A stretch of DNA of 64,000 nt from Panopea generosa (lineage: Eukaryota; Mollusca; Bivalvia; Adapedonta; Hiatellidae). Below the pieces are notes generated by a model. The model did no database searches. It was not told where the DNA came from and saw only the letters and a program-made list of their open reading frames with translations. The stretch covers positions 44,536,578-44,600,577 of the forward strand of contig CM055895.1 of NCBI GenBank assembly GCA_029582155.1, written 5' to 3'. The position numbers were made by a program, and so were the translations under genes. Shown piece after piece: positions 43,400 through 55,718 of the stretch. Positions within the stretch are counted from its first letter, which is position 1; each line of letters starts with the position of its first letter.

Positions 43400-44660
43400 G
43401 GGTGGGTACGAGGATGTCTTAGTCATAACGGACCACTTTACACGTTATGCTAAGGCTATCCCCTGCAGAAATCAGAAGGCAACTACCACAGCACGAGCCC
43501 TGTACGAGAATTTCATCGTTCACTACTCCTTTCCAGAACAGCTGCATTCCGACCAGGGTCGTAATTTCGAGAGCAGAGTCATTAAGGAGCTATGCAAGAT
43601 TGCAGACGTGCGCAAGACTCGAACTACTCCATTCCATCCGATGGGAAATCCTTCTGCTGAGCGCTTTAATCGTACCCTGCTCCGTATGCTCCGCACCCTG
43701 GCAGATGACCATAAGACCAGTTGGGCCGACTTTGTCCCCTCTCTTGTTCAAGCATACAATGCTACCAAGAGCAGTTCTACTGGGTTTTCCCCCCATTTCC
43801 TTATGTTTGGCTGGCATCCACGACTCTCTGTGGATGCCTACTTAGGCACTGCACCCGGGAATGAGTCTGGCGTGAGCCATGCCTCATATGTGTCTCGACT
43901 TCAAGACCGCCTGAAATACGCCTACAGAGTAGCTGGGGAGGCTGCCAACAAGAGAGCCGACCAAAACAAACGCCTATATGATAGCCGTGTTCGCGAGACC
44001 AAAATTTCTATAGGTGACCTGGTATTGGTCCGGAAAGTCAATCTACAGGGACGACAGAAGCTTGCTGACAAATGGGAAAAAGACCAGTATGTCGTTGTCG
44101 ACATTCCTTACGAAGGCCAGCCGGTGTTTAAGGTTCAGCTTGAGACTCGCAAGGGATCTATTCGAACCTTACATCGCAATTTACTGCTACCCTTCATCTC
44201 CATACCTGAGCCTGAACAGATTCAAACCCCTAATCCTGGTCGCAAGCCCAGAACTAGGTCAAACCCAATTCAGGATCATGAGTATGATGGCGACTCGAGT
44301 TCAGCCGAGTCGAGTTCATCAGCAGTATATATTATTCCCCAAAGAAGAATGCAATACCCAGATCAGAGTCCCACCGCAAGCGTCACTCCCTCTACACCAG
44401 TCCCTCCATCTGTAGAATTTGAGCCGAGTGTCCACAGTACTCCCCATTCCCCCTATCCTGTCACCCCTGACCTACAGAACACAGCTTCATCTAGAGTTAC
44501 ACCCCAAAGTCAAGGTTCTTCTAGTTTTAGGTCAGCGATTCATGCCACGCCTTCGCCTCCAGTCCCAGCACCAAGACCGCGAAGAACAAGGCGTTCACCG
44601 GATAGATATGGTGAATGGGTGAAATCCCAAGTAGCTCAAAACGTTGTTTTTTATGTTTGA
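43383..44660 (+). pseudogene. Integrase catalytic core and C-terminus, shifted frame
   Basis: It continues the integrase one base out of phase with the upstream pol frame. VLVITDHFTRYAKAIPC, second catalytic Asp in SDQGRNFES (~43,555), and catalytic Glu in NPSAERFNR (~43,660). A GPY/F-like module follows (GDLVLVRKVNLQGRQKLADK, RTLHRNLLLPF), then a Ser/Pro-rich tail of ~130 residues. No chromodomain. The upstream part of this phase (from 43,269) is a shadow of the zinc domain. Confidence 0.88.
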
Positions 44661-45629
44661 GCTAAGCTCATAAATATTTTTAGTTTTCAGGTTTTAGTGG
44701 TTTACAACCTATAGTAGTTTTTAGTGTTGTCATACCTGAATCTAAAGAATTTGAAAAAGTAAATTTTTACTATGTGTACAATTAGATTTATTTTAGGGCC
44801 AGAAGATTATTTCGCACTATGGATAATATTTTTGTATTCTTAAGCAATACATGCCAAATTGAAATATGTGAATTATATCAATCAAATTACTTTCATGTAA
44901 TTTTGCTTATTTTTCAGATTTCAAATTCTGAATCAATTATATTTTTCCTTCACAGGGAATAAAATTTTGTGAAATTGTTTAAATTCCTTTTCAGGATTTT
45001 GCAAAATGATATTTTCTATTATCATTTGATATTTGTATTGTATTTGTTGTAAATATTATTTTATTTCAGTTTTTCAAGGCAAATGATAATTTCAGGTACT
45101 TTGAAAGGATTTCATTTGTAGTGATTTGTGCAGATAAACCCTACAGCTTTGCATATGTCACATTTCATTAAAACAGTTTCATTTCATGGTCATTTCATAT
45201 TTTATCATTGTGATAGACTAATGTCTGCTCTTTCAATCATTTCAGATTTAAAACTCAATAGTTTAAGTTTACATCATCATGTTTTATGCTTTTGAGTTGT
45301 AGGCTTTCAACACAATTTTCAGTACAGGTTGCAGTACAGTGAATCAATATGTAAACACTGTAGTGACTTACTTTACTGAATACCAATTACAGACATGTAT
45401 TGGTGCAGTTAACTCCCATTGTTAATTACTCTGTTTTATTTTAGACTGCATTTACTTAGAACTTATTGATCATATTTCAGGAACATCCTTGGATATTCAT
45501 TTCCATTAGTATTAGTTTAGGTACATTGTTTTGTACTTGAATATTATAAAGTACTTTTACTAATAATTTACTTTGACAATTTACAGTTTCTTTGAAATGT
45601 CGGTGCCATTTAAATCTAGTGGGAGAGTG
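44661..45629 (+). other. T-rich 3' untranslated part of the Ty3/Gypsy element
   Basis: No coding sequence. TTTCAG occurs eight times: 44,685, 44,912, 44,989, 45,064, 45,090, 45,240, 45,317 and 45,475. The stretch ends in a purine-rich AGTGGGAGAG just before the LTR. Confidence 0.7.
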
Positions 45630-46320
45630 TGTAGAAAAGGTCATTTTCTCATACTTTAACTATACATTAGTCTGATAGTAAAATCCTACTGCCAAGTTAT
45701 CATAGTGTTACTGTAGTTCATTCATGCATAGTCACATGACCTCATGTCCATTCATCATTATAGAATTATGGGTATTGTCTTGTTTACATGTGTTGTGAAC
45801 CTTGTCTGTTGTCTTGACCATCATGTTATGTCCAGTGCTGTCCAATAGTTATCTTGTATATTGTGTGTGTAAGAGTTTGATTGGATGAGAGGCACATAAC
45901 ATCTTTATATTTTTACTTCTTTTCACCCCACCTGGCTATGGGCACTTTTTGTCAACCTTGCTAGAGGACGCGAGTTCTTTAGTCAATAATACAATAATAC
46001 TGTATTAGTTTATTTCATAAGTTCTGTTGTTAGAACTCTTGGGTTTAACCCATACACTATTTTACACTAGAAGATTAGCCAGCAGTACCTGGTAAGGTTT
46101 TACTTTTATCAATGTATTGTAGATGTAATATTTTGATATCTTAATTGCATTGATTTGTTAATCAACCTGAATTGCCATGAAACACATTGAAATACTGTAT
46201 TTTATTCTGTCATACTATTCTATGTATTTATTATGTTATCATTCTATTTTATAGGTCTAATATAAATATTGAACTCCAGTTCTGAGTTGGTCATTCATTG
46301 GTCTTTGCCCACACTCTACA
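45630..46320 (+). repeat. 3' LTR, ~691 bp
   Basis: Preceded by a purine-rich tract. It starts TGTAGA and ends TCTACA, a perfect 6-bp terminal inverted repeat with TG..CA ends. The exact left end could be two bases earlier (TGTGTAGA). There is no second LTR in the window to confirm the limits. Confidence 0.65.
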
Positions 46321-46681
46321 TGATTGTAACGACAAATAACGACAGACGGCAACACAGATGTGAGGCATTCAACCAGTTAAGAGTTTGAGCCCAGATAAAT
46401 TCTGCAGATTTCCTTTTTACTGTATTTTTGACATACATGTTACAACGGATCCCTATGGGAAACGTAACAGTGTTGTGAGACGTTACGACAATGCATCATA
46501 AAACAATCTAATTCATTATTTTGGCTCGACAATATCAGTTGTATAAATAACACAACAAAGGTATAAGAAAATCTACATTTGTAAAATACAGTACAATTTA
46601 CACCAGTTTATCACGTGACAAAATTGTCAAAATTGAGAGCGGCCCCTTGTAGTATTATCATTGTGAATGAAAGCAATCTTC
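46321..46681. other. Intergenic between LTR and BRI3-like 3' exon
   Basis: Probably flanking DNA and the 3' untranslated region of the minus-strand gene. No polyadenylation signal is clearly assignable. Confidence 0.4.
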
Positions 46682-46807
46682 CTAGAACAGGGCCCCGCAG
46701 TTGTTGCACCGGGTTTCCATCATTAAGAGGCAGCAAAGAACTCCAAGCGGAAAACAGAGTATACACAAAATGATCCCGCCTGCCGTGAAATGGGAGCTTT
46801 TACTTGT
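46682..46807 (-). CDS. Brain protein I3 (BRI3)-like, last coding exon
   Basis: Read on the minus strand, a TTATTTTTTCAG acceptor (46,819-46,808) opens 41 codons and a TAG stop (46,684-46,682). After HFTAGG comes a hydrophobic membrane segment (GIILCILCFPLGVLCCLLM) and the C-terminus RCNNCGALF. The order FT..GI, FP.G..CC, then RC.NCGA.F matches the C-terminal end of BRI3-family small endosomal/lysosomal membrane proteins. The exon joins 48,063-48,151 in phase 0. Confidence in a real exon is high because splice signals, frame and family motif agree. The 5' part of the gene was not found in the window. Confidence 0.78.
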   Translation of the reverse strand, partial: TSKSSHFTAGGIILCILCFPLGVLCCLLMMETRCNNCGALF

Positions 46808-48062
46808 CTGAAAAAATAAACAACACAATCATTTCCTAGACCAACAGATTACGTTTATCAGCTCTAGTAAATCTACCATACAACAAATTATGATCAAATT
46901 GTATAAACCTTTAATAAGAATGTGTGTTTATCCCTCAGATTGTAATAAGAAGATTCGTGGTTTGAAGGCTGGCCGTCCGGAAATGGCCGAGTTTGTAAGA
47001 CCGTTATATAGTATTCCGAATGCTCTTCGTATTCCGCCGAGAACAGAGTCGTGTTTTTGTTAGAATTTCTTGTTCGGCAAGTTTCAAAAGATTTCCTTGT
47101 TAGTAATAATCCGTATTCAGTTGCTGTATCAATACATTGTATTGAATGTCATGTATTTGAGGATGTGGGATAGTGCATTATATAACTGAATTGAATATAT
47201 AGTAGTTATATTCATGTACATATATTTATTGTGAACTTCTTTTGATATGTTTATGTATTGTTCATTTCTGTAGATATACTGACTTGAATCTGTTCATTTG
47301 TTTCATTGTATTATGTATATGCTGTTTTCATCCATGTGTAAAGAATGTCGATTCAAACAAAGTTTCATGTAAGATCTGTGCTTGATTCGACATTATTTAC
47401 ACATGCATGAAAACAGGGAAAAAAAGAATTTAGTCCTTATAAGTCCAATTCTGACAATAATAACTATTTTTTCAGTTTGAGACAGCCCTCAAGTAAAGTT
47501 CAAGAATGAAAAGTTCAACTATTAAACTATAAACGCGTAGGAATACAAAGCAGCTAGGAACGAAATTAGTAGTCCGGCACAAGGGGGTTTACCGAAAAAT
47601 AAAAGTTTAAAAACATTCCAATAAATGTTTAAAATACATAATATGAAAGTGATATCGGAAATAGACGTAGTAAAATATGTCTCACCATATATACTTGTAC
47701 ACAAGTAAACAAGAACTACGTACGTTTAAACGGAATAATCTACTCGTCAAAAATTAGTTCAGTACAAAACCAGTTAAAACTCTATGCATTTTTGTTATTT
47801 AACCAAAGTGCATAATGCATATCTCGCATTGCCTTTCGTGACAAAGGCATGGATATTACCTGTATCAAAAATACGAAATAAAGAAATCGAAAGAAAAGAA
47901 AAGAAATAATAGTCCCTTTACAAATTATTTATTACGTTCATTTTATTATTTACAAAAATGCTCCAAATATTAATATGTTAAAAGCATTATTGTAAACGTA
48001 TGGTACATCGTCGTACTTTACATTACATATAATTATGAGAGACATTTAGATATCACACTTAC
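46808..48062 (-). other. Intron of the BRI3-like gene
   Basis: 1,255 nt with GTAAGT at the 5' end (48,062 downward) and TTTTTTCAG at the 3' end. It contains the long hairpin at 47,322-47,416. A 60-codon frame at 47,522-47,704 inside it has no recognisable similarity. Confidence 0.75.
47322..47416. ncRNA. Long intronic foldback hairpin (35-bp arms)
   Basis: Arms 47,322-47,356 and 47,382-47,416 are inverted repeats matching at 32 of 35 positions (mismatches at arm positions 11, 22 and 31), with a 25-nt loop. Arm size, evenly spaced single mismatches and loop size are like a microRNA precursor or a small foldback element. It lies in the intron of the BRI3-like gene. The strand of any transcript is unknown. 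Confidence 0.5.
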
Positions 48063-48151
48063 ATGCGCACATCCAACCATGCCTCCTCCGGTATTCACTA
48101 CGGTGACGTTTGTCATCTGTTGTTGCTGCTGCATCATGTTTGGTTGGTAAA
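48063..48151 (-). CDS. Brain protein I3 (BRI3)-like, internal exon
   Basis: 89 nt on the minus strand between an AACATTCAG acceptor (ends 48,152) and a CAT|GTAAGT donor (48,063/48,062). It starts with the last two bases of a split codon, then reads YQPNMMQQQQQ, MTNVTVVNTGGG, MVGCAH: a Gln-rich stretch followed by the Val/Gly segment that precedes the membrane domain in BRI3 proteins. It ends in phase 0, matching the next exon. The pyrimidine tract of the acceptor is weak. Upstream exons (proline-rich N-terminus expected) were not recognised before 50,008 and may lie beyond the duplicated block. Confidence 0.65.
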
Positions 48152-49380
48152 CTGAATGTTTGTAATAAATGTAGTACATATTATAATATTGGTAACATAC
48201 GCGTGAAAAAAATATTTATTTTACTTCGATTGTGATAAAATTTAGATAAATTAGGTTCGAAGTATTCCTGTTTATCCGACACAAAAAAAAAGTTTCTTGT
48301 AACTTGTATCCTGTACAGAATCAGTAACGAAGCATGAGCGGAAAAGGAGTCTTGCTCAAGGACACCATGCAAAGCCGTGGCGGAGGATCGAACTCACGAA
48401 CCTCCGGTCATGGGTTCGATGCTTTGCCACTAGAACACGCAATCCACAAAGCATAAGCGTAACTATTTAATGGTAGACAACAAAACAATAACAGAATATT
48501 TGATTTTTTGAACGTTTATGGGATGAATTTAACAAACCACTGGAGTATTGCAAGCAATAAATAAGTCCACATATCCATAGAAACCATAAATTTTGTTCGA
48601 CTAAAAAGAAATAAAATTATGTACATGTTCTCCTTATTGCCGTCTATCTTCATGCTATATTGACAGGTTGTATTTGTAATTTTATCAATTTTGTTACCAA
48701 AACAACTACAATTGTTGACTGACTTAAAAAACAAATGAACTGCATTATCTTTTTATTACCTTCTATCCACATGCAAAGTTTCACACACATAGCTTAGACA
48801 CTTTTTTAGTAATCTTTCCAAACGGACGGACGGACGCCAGCCGTCCGAACGGAGAGAAAACTTATAGTTCCCCTCCGATGAAATCGGTGCGTCACCTTTA
48901 AAACGCATTTGCTCCGCCCACTAACATAACCATTTATATAGTGGGTGCTACAAGTGTGTCCCTTTATCAGCTATCTAGTAGCTATCATAAATCAAAGTTT
49001 TTGGTACCAGTCCGATTTCGAATCCATTTGACGGAAAAGCAAAATAACGATAACCTCGCATATTAGAATATATCGGAAATACTGTTTGACGACCTTCGCA
49101 TCAGCATTCTGATTCTTTCCGAGAAACAATATTTACTTCATGTAAACCTGTATGACAGATCAAACCGAGATCAAAGTTAAATCATACATCACCACAATGA
49201 CCTATATCTAATTCCTTGATCTCCATATAGATAAAAAAATTAACCAAATGTGCACGATTACTTGAACCAACCAAGTTAAGATAAATGTCAACAGTGAATA
49301 CTTTTGTTTGTTGTGTGTTTTTCTCTCACTTAATCAGTATGAATATGACAATGCTTGAATAAATCCAGACTAGTTCGAAC
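48152..49380. other. Upstream intron or intergenic, with a SINE and a small hairpin
   Basis: 48,330-48,445 is a minus-strand tRNA-derived repeat (TTGCTCAAGGACACCATGCA, GATCGAACTCACGAACCTCC) related to 2,050-2,206. Near 48,825-48,855, CGGACGG and CCGTCCG units fold on themselves. No exon recognised. Confidence 0.55.
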
Positions 49381-49384
49381 AAGA

Positions 49385-49620
49385 CGTGCACTACAGTGGG
49401 CCGTTGGGTGGCCCGTTGGGTGCCAAGTCGAAACAACGATGGTGAAAAGTCGAATTAACGAAACTACGATGGTGAAAAGTTGAAACTACGGTGGCGAAAA
49501 GTCGAAATAACGAAACTACGATGGTGAAAAAATGAAACTACGATGGTAATAGGTCTTATTTGTACTTTTCGAATTTTTATCATTGTAGTATCATTTTGTT
49601 ATTTCGAATTTTCTTGATTT
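49385..49620. repeat. GAAACTACGATGG repeat with inverted partner
   Basis: Units such as GAAAAGTCGAAATAACGAAA, CTACGATGGTG recur from 49,425 to 49,545. 49,565-49,612 carries a diverged inverted version (TTTTCGAATTTTTATCATTG, GTTATTTCGAATTTTC). This motif family is common in mollusc genomes as a small foldback element. Confidence 0.75.
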
Positions 49621-50007
49621 AGTACACATGCAAAAATGGCCCTTAGTGCTCGGCTGTAAAACAACGCTAAATTAAATAACACTGAAGGTAACACCGACCT
49701 CCATCCCTCCCCACACACCCTCATCACCACCATTAAAGGGAGTATATCAGGGAAAAACGCTATAAATGTCTAAAAAATAAATTGTTTTTAAAATGGATAT
49801 AAAAGCACACTATTATCATAAACAAATAAAAATCAAATGGTTTGGCCGTATACCAAATCCTCCAAAATGTGTCAAAATCGATGTTTCAATCGGAGTGGTA
49901 GATTTGAAATGAAATATTTTTAAAATAAAACAATTTTTACTACGGATAAACCTGTGTAACGGATCAAATTGAAATCAAAATGAAACCACGTGATTAATTT
50001 AACGTCA
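49621..50007. other. Intergenic up to the duplication boundary
   Basis: No gene. AAAGGGAGTATA near 49,735 is a possible end of a small DNA element. Whether homology with copy A continues upstream of 50,008 cannot be seen, because position 1 is the window edge. Confidence 0.4.
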
Positions 50008-53000
50008 CAAAATATGCTGCAATTTTAAGTGGGAAATCTATTTTAGTCTATCATAGGCGCGTAGCCCAGGTTAGGAACCACTGTTCAATATATTATTTTG
50101 ACATGTTTATATATATATCCTTTTGGCAATACGGGGTCAATGAGAATATATATAAGCATGGTATATTGGTAAAACACGTTATCTTTTTAAATTTTTTAAA
50201 CTTCCTGATACATTCCATTTAAAGAAGTTTGCGGTTCATGAGATGAGAAGTGCGTCACCCAATAAAGATTTATGCAATTACACTGCAGTAACCGAATACC
50301 AGTTTTATAAACGATCAACTAAACGAGTATGTGTTGTGTACTTCAGGTAAACACACTGTATACACTTGACGTTTTATCGCATTTGTTAATATTCACATTT
50401 AGCGAAAAAAACTCCTTTCTTGACTATATAAATGTCTAAAATTGCGTGAATGATCAATTTTAGCTTTGGATATAGTCTGCGGTAAAAGCAGTTTTTTTAA
50501 GATTCTACGAAATTTTTAAAAAGTCGGAAATGTTACAAAAATGAACTCTTGTGACCAATACCTGTGAATTTACAAATGTTGTGATCCTCGCACTGACTGC
50601 TGGGGTATGATTTATAAAATGAACCATTAATATTTTGCATTTTAAATGGTGATCATCACAAGGACTCTTCGAGGTGTTTTTTTTATTATATCAGCATGAT
50701 CAAGCACCACAGTTTTAGTCACCGCAAAAATGATCATTTGCGACAGGGACTACTTTTTATTTTTCGATTTTCATTTTTTTTTCATGTATTTTATTTATGC
50801 CACAAATCAAAGAATACAGTATAATGTGGACATTGTATGATATTCAATTTAAAAATATTATGCATACTATATACCAAACCGCCACAATAATAGCAATCGC
50901 ATTAGGAAGAGGTTCGCATCTTATTTAAGTCCTGCCATCACTATTTGTGTTTCTTTCATGAAGTTATGAATCGAACAAACATCCATACAAGTGAGTTGTA
51001 CTATATAAGTCCTTGTCATACTTGTCTCATTAATAACGCCTATATTTGTATATAAGTCCTTGTCATACTTGTCTCATTCATACTGGACTATTTCAGACAT
51101 TTCTCAAGAGTTATCCGACAACTACCCCTGTGCAGTTTGATGACAGTGTAGATGAATCCAATTACTTCCCTTAGACCGCGATAAAACATATAGGTGTAAC
51201 CCCACCATTGATTTTTGTTCTTTATTCTATAGTAAATAATAAAAGTTTGAAGGCTTGTCATTCATAGAGAGTCCCAAATGAAAGAAGTGAAACCTACATT
51301 TTACTGTTTGTCAACCTCTGCACTATCAAAATATGATGAGAAAAGTAGGGGTCATGTGTCATATATAAGAGATTTTTTTTCTGCTCAGTGTGTACACTGG
51401 TGACAAAGTGAAAGTAGACTTCCGAAATCATGAATTCATACCCCAATTTCCAAGCATCATTTTTTTTTTCTAAATTCACAATTCAAACATGACAATGGTA
51501 TCAAAATGTTCAAAATACATCAATAATGCCATTCAAATAAAAAAATGAGCATTAAAATAAGGAAAATGCATTTTTAAAGAAGAAGAATTGAGGTGGCACT
51601 ATGCCTATAGGTATCGTTCCGCTCTGACACTAAAACTAAGTATGCGTGACGTGTTATATATGCCCTCGGGTACAATTTGACAAGGTCTTATATATTTCCT
51701 TGTTTTGATAAGGGCGTTTTGGTGATTTTGATGTGTACTATAAAAAAGACATTATTGAATTTGACTTAAACGCTAAAATCATTTGATAAAGTTTAATGTG
51801 TAAAAATATAACATAGATTAATGATTTTAATGATTTTTTTACAAATTATGATATACTTTGATATAGTTTATTTTATTACAGATAAAGATTGATTATTTTG
51901 TGTTACTATAAATAAATGAAATTATTACGGTTAATTGATTATATAAACTTATAAAAGAGACAGAATGACAATGAGACATAATGTCTTCATTTTTTAAACT
52001 TATTTATTTTTCTTCGATTGTGAAACAAGTTCTTACAACTTAGGCAAATCACAGTCGAAGTCTTCATGGGTATGACCAGTACAAAGTATATGCGGAAAAG
52101 GTGTCTTGCTCAAGGACACCACACATAGCTGTAGCAAAGGATCGAATCCACGACCCTCCGATCATGGGTTCGGTGCTTTATCACTGGACTAAGCGCCCCA
52201 CTATTCACAGAGAATAGTGCTGGTGGGGATTCGAATTCACGACCTGATGGTTGATAGTCAGACTCATTTCTTTCTGAGTTAACGGGACAAGTGCACTGAT
52301 ATTCAAATGATATTTTAAACTTTATGTTGTTGTTTCTAAAAGAAAATTATTACGCTTATATAATTATATAAAATTTTGTTTGAAACGGACATCTGTATAT
52401 TAGCGTTTTTCTAAAACGGTATTTGACCATAATTCTTTTTTAACAACTTCTTTTAAGAACCTCGTGTTATAATATCTTATTGATTATAATGTTACAACAG
52501 ATTAAAATGTTTTGCATACCACTTCAATATACGAGAGGATCTTTTTTAAAAAAAAAACAACAACTTAAAACTGTAGGTAAGTTAAAAAAAATATTAAGTT
52601 GTTTAAAGAATTATTTCCAATACATTTAATTAATAAAGTCATCGCATATTTGAGTAATACATACATTTGAAAACCGCTAACATTTTTCCTCCCGTTCTAC
52701 TGTTTATAAAATTTGAATTTGCTATCAATTTATCTGAATATTTATGTTAAATCAAATAGCTAATTAAAAAAAAAAAGTGTGATTCCAAACTTGTGTTGAA
52801 ATATAATTACTCAACTACATCCTAACAAATTATATTATTACCCCCAATAAAATTACAAGTTTCGCCTCCGGGCAGGGGTAGTCGGTAATTAAGGTCATAA
52901 AAAACGCTGGCTTATTCCATTGATTGAGATTTGAAAAACAGACAGGCGTGGGGCGGGGGGTCTCTGTTTTTTTTGTACAAGGATTATTAGATTTACATAT

Positions 53001-54570
53001 TACTTTACTGATCTTAGATAAACGTTTAAATTCAATATGCTGTAATATTTATAAACATTTTATATTGGTTTATTTATAACGAACTTGTATTTAGTTAATT
53101 ACACGATATCAATGCAAGGTCTATAAAACAAACATAATAATACACAAAATAAAACATGTTTGCAGTTAGAATATCTATTTCGGATTACTAAACTAAATGA
53201 AGTAATCTTAGTACCTTTATATTTCTTTTAATAATTTTATTTTCGTTCCGCAAAACACCATTCATTGCATAGTAATTATCTTTATTTTTGTCTAAGCTAT
53301 ATACACGTCATATAACAAAACAGCTATATGAACGTTTAAACTTGTACAAAGCCATTCTAAAAGAATTATAAGACTGATTGATTCATTCATTCATTCTTTA
53401 TGCACATCAATGTAAAGCACAATTATTTTACACGATAAAGTTCTTTGTAAAATATTGCTAATCTTTATTCTAAAAGCTGCAATCAACCAAGTTTTGAATT
53501 AAAAGCTGAATAAGAAAAAAGCGCTATTGCGCATTTTTAAAATTATCTTAAAAAGATCATTAAAAATGAGTAATTCAAAACAATGATATGCTTATTATGC
53601 TGTATTAACATACTTATCAACCAATTACATGATCAAATCTCTTTGTTCAATTAATATCCCTCGCGTAAAGTATTGTTGTTATTTAGTCACTGGTTTTGAT
53701 CTTTATTGATTTTCTTTCTATGTCCACTGAATTATTTCATAACAAAGACATTAAAACATATATTTGTGCAAAAGAAATAAACCATTAAATAATCTTTTGG
53801 TTTACAAAAGAAATGTACTTGAATTGGAAGTTTTTTGAAGGTTATTTAGTTAAAATATGAAATTAATATAAATTTATTCTTTACAATATAAGTAAAATAC
53901 ATAAATAAAAACAACACTTTAAACTACACATAACTTGCAATAGCACCATGTGTATATAAACGTGTCAGGATTGACCAACATCTGCCGGCTGATATAGCGA
54001 CATACATGCTGTATTTAATTGGGTACAGTAATATGCTGTATTGGGTTCAATAGTACGCTCTATTGAACATACAGAAAATAAATCAGAATTTCATTTTGTC
54101 TCATTTTCATATCAAAATGGAAGCAAGATGCAATTATCATATTTTCATCATCGTAAAGAGAATTTTATTTGCAATGAACGTATACGTTGTAATAGGTTGG
54201 CAAAAAATCACAACTAAGGTTTATAAGACATTAAAAGTGGCCGAAAACGTGTTTTGAGTATTTTTATATAGAACATATAAGGAGCATATATGCTGTTATA
54301 AAATCAAAAAAGGAAGCAAGAAGGCATAAACTTATTTTAATTTTTATTTTATCATGATAAAGGTTATATTTTTAACTTAATGGAAAGACGTTGTAATAGG
54401 TTAGCAATTTAATAATGAAAAAGTTATAACGATAAAATTAAATTTCTCCTATATGTTTCTATGTAAACCAAATATGACGGTTTAGCCAGGTAAGTAGTAA
54501 AAAACGCCGATATCAAGGGGGGTAACTTCTCTCGATAAGCCAGTGGGATGTCTGAAATAGTCCCACATGT

Positions 54571-55718
54571 AATAACGCCTATATTTGTATAAAAGTCCTT
54601 GTCATACTTGTCTCATTAATAACGCCTGTATTTGTATAAAAGTCCTTGTCATACTTGTCTCATTAATAACGCCTGTATTTGTATATAGGTCCTTGTCATA
54701 CTTGTCTCATTAATAACGCCTATATTTGTATATAAGTCCTTGTCATACTTGTAATAACGCTTATATTTGTATATAAGTCCTTGTCATACTTGTCTCATTA
54801 ATAACGCCTATATTTGTATATAAGTCCTTGTCAAACTTGTAATAACGCTTATATTTGTATATAAGGCCATGTCATACTTGTCTCATTAATAACGCCTATA
54901 TTTGTATATAAGTCCTTGTCATACTTGTCTTATTAATAACGCCTGTATTTGTATATAAGTCCTTGTCATACTTGTCTCATTAATAACGCCTATATTTGTA
55001 TATAAGTCCTTGTCGTACTTGTAATAACGCTTATATTTGTATATAAGTCCTTGTCATACTTGTCTCATTAATAACGACTATATTTGTATATAAGTCCTTG
55101 TCATACTTGTCTCATTAATAACGCTTATATTTGTATATTAGGCCATGTCATACTTGTCACATTTATAACGCCTATATTTGTATATAAGTCCTTGTCATAC
55201 TTGTAATAACGCTTATATTTGTATATAAGGCCATGTCATACTTGTCCCATTAATAACGCCTATATTTGTATATAAGTCCTTGTCATACTTGTAATAACGC
55301 CTATATTTGTATATAAGTCCTTGTCATACTTGTCTCATTAATAACGCCTATATTTGTATATAAGTCCTTGTCATACTTGTAATAACGCTTATATTTGTAT
55401 ATAAGGCCATGTCATACTTGTCTCATTAATAACGCCTATATTTGTATATAAGTCCTTGTCATACTTGTAATAACGCCTATATTTGTATATAAGTCCTTGT
55501 CATACTTGTCTCATTAATAACGCCTATATTTGTATTTAAGTCCTTGTCATACTTGTAATAACGCTTATATTTTTATATAAGGCCATGTCATACTTGTCTC
55601 ATTAATAACGCCTATATTTGTATATAAGTCCTTGTTATACTTGTCTCATTAATAACGCCTATATTTGTATATAAGTCCTTGTCATACTAGTATCATTAAT
55701 GACGCCTATACTTATATT
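54571..55718 (+). repeat. 41/47-bp minisatellite array, copy B
   Basis: Same monomer order as 4,566-5,713, including the alternating 41/47-bp part. It differs by scattered point changes (for example ACGACT near 55,075 and TTTTTATAT near 55,570), with no visible gain or loss of units. Confidence 0.95.

Larger units (their letters stand above)
40190..46320 (+). mobile_element. Ty3/Gypsy LTR retrotransposon, 5'-truncated
   Basis: It starts abruptly inside gag, with no 5' LTR or primer-binding site. It then has protease, RT, RNase H, integrase, a ~970-bp T-rich untranslated region, a polypurine tract and one LTR. It belongs to a different lineage from the element at 26,950: no zinc knuckle, a Gly/Arg-rich gag tail, a GPY/F-type integrase end. 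Only one stop and one homopolymer frameshift interrupt pol, so it is younger than the other elements here. Confidence 0.87.

Noticed and set aside
41086..44622. Several 60-130 codon frames overlapping pol in other phases
   Set aside because: Shadows of the protease/RT/integrase frames; none has its own family motif.
47522..47704. Hydrophobic 60-codon minus-strand frame
   Set aside because: It lies wholly within the BRI3-like intron and has no splice signals or recognisable similarity.
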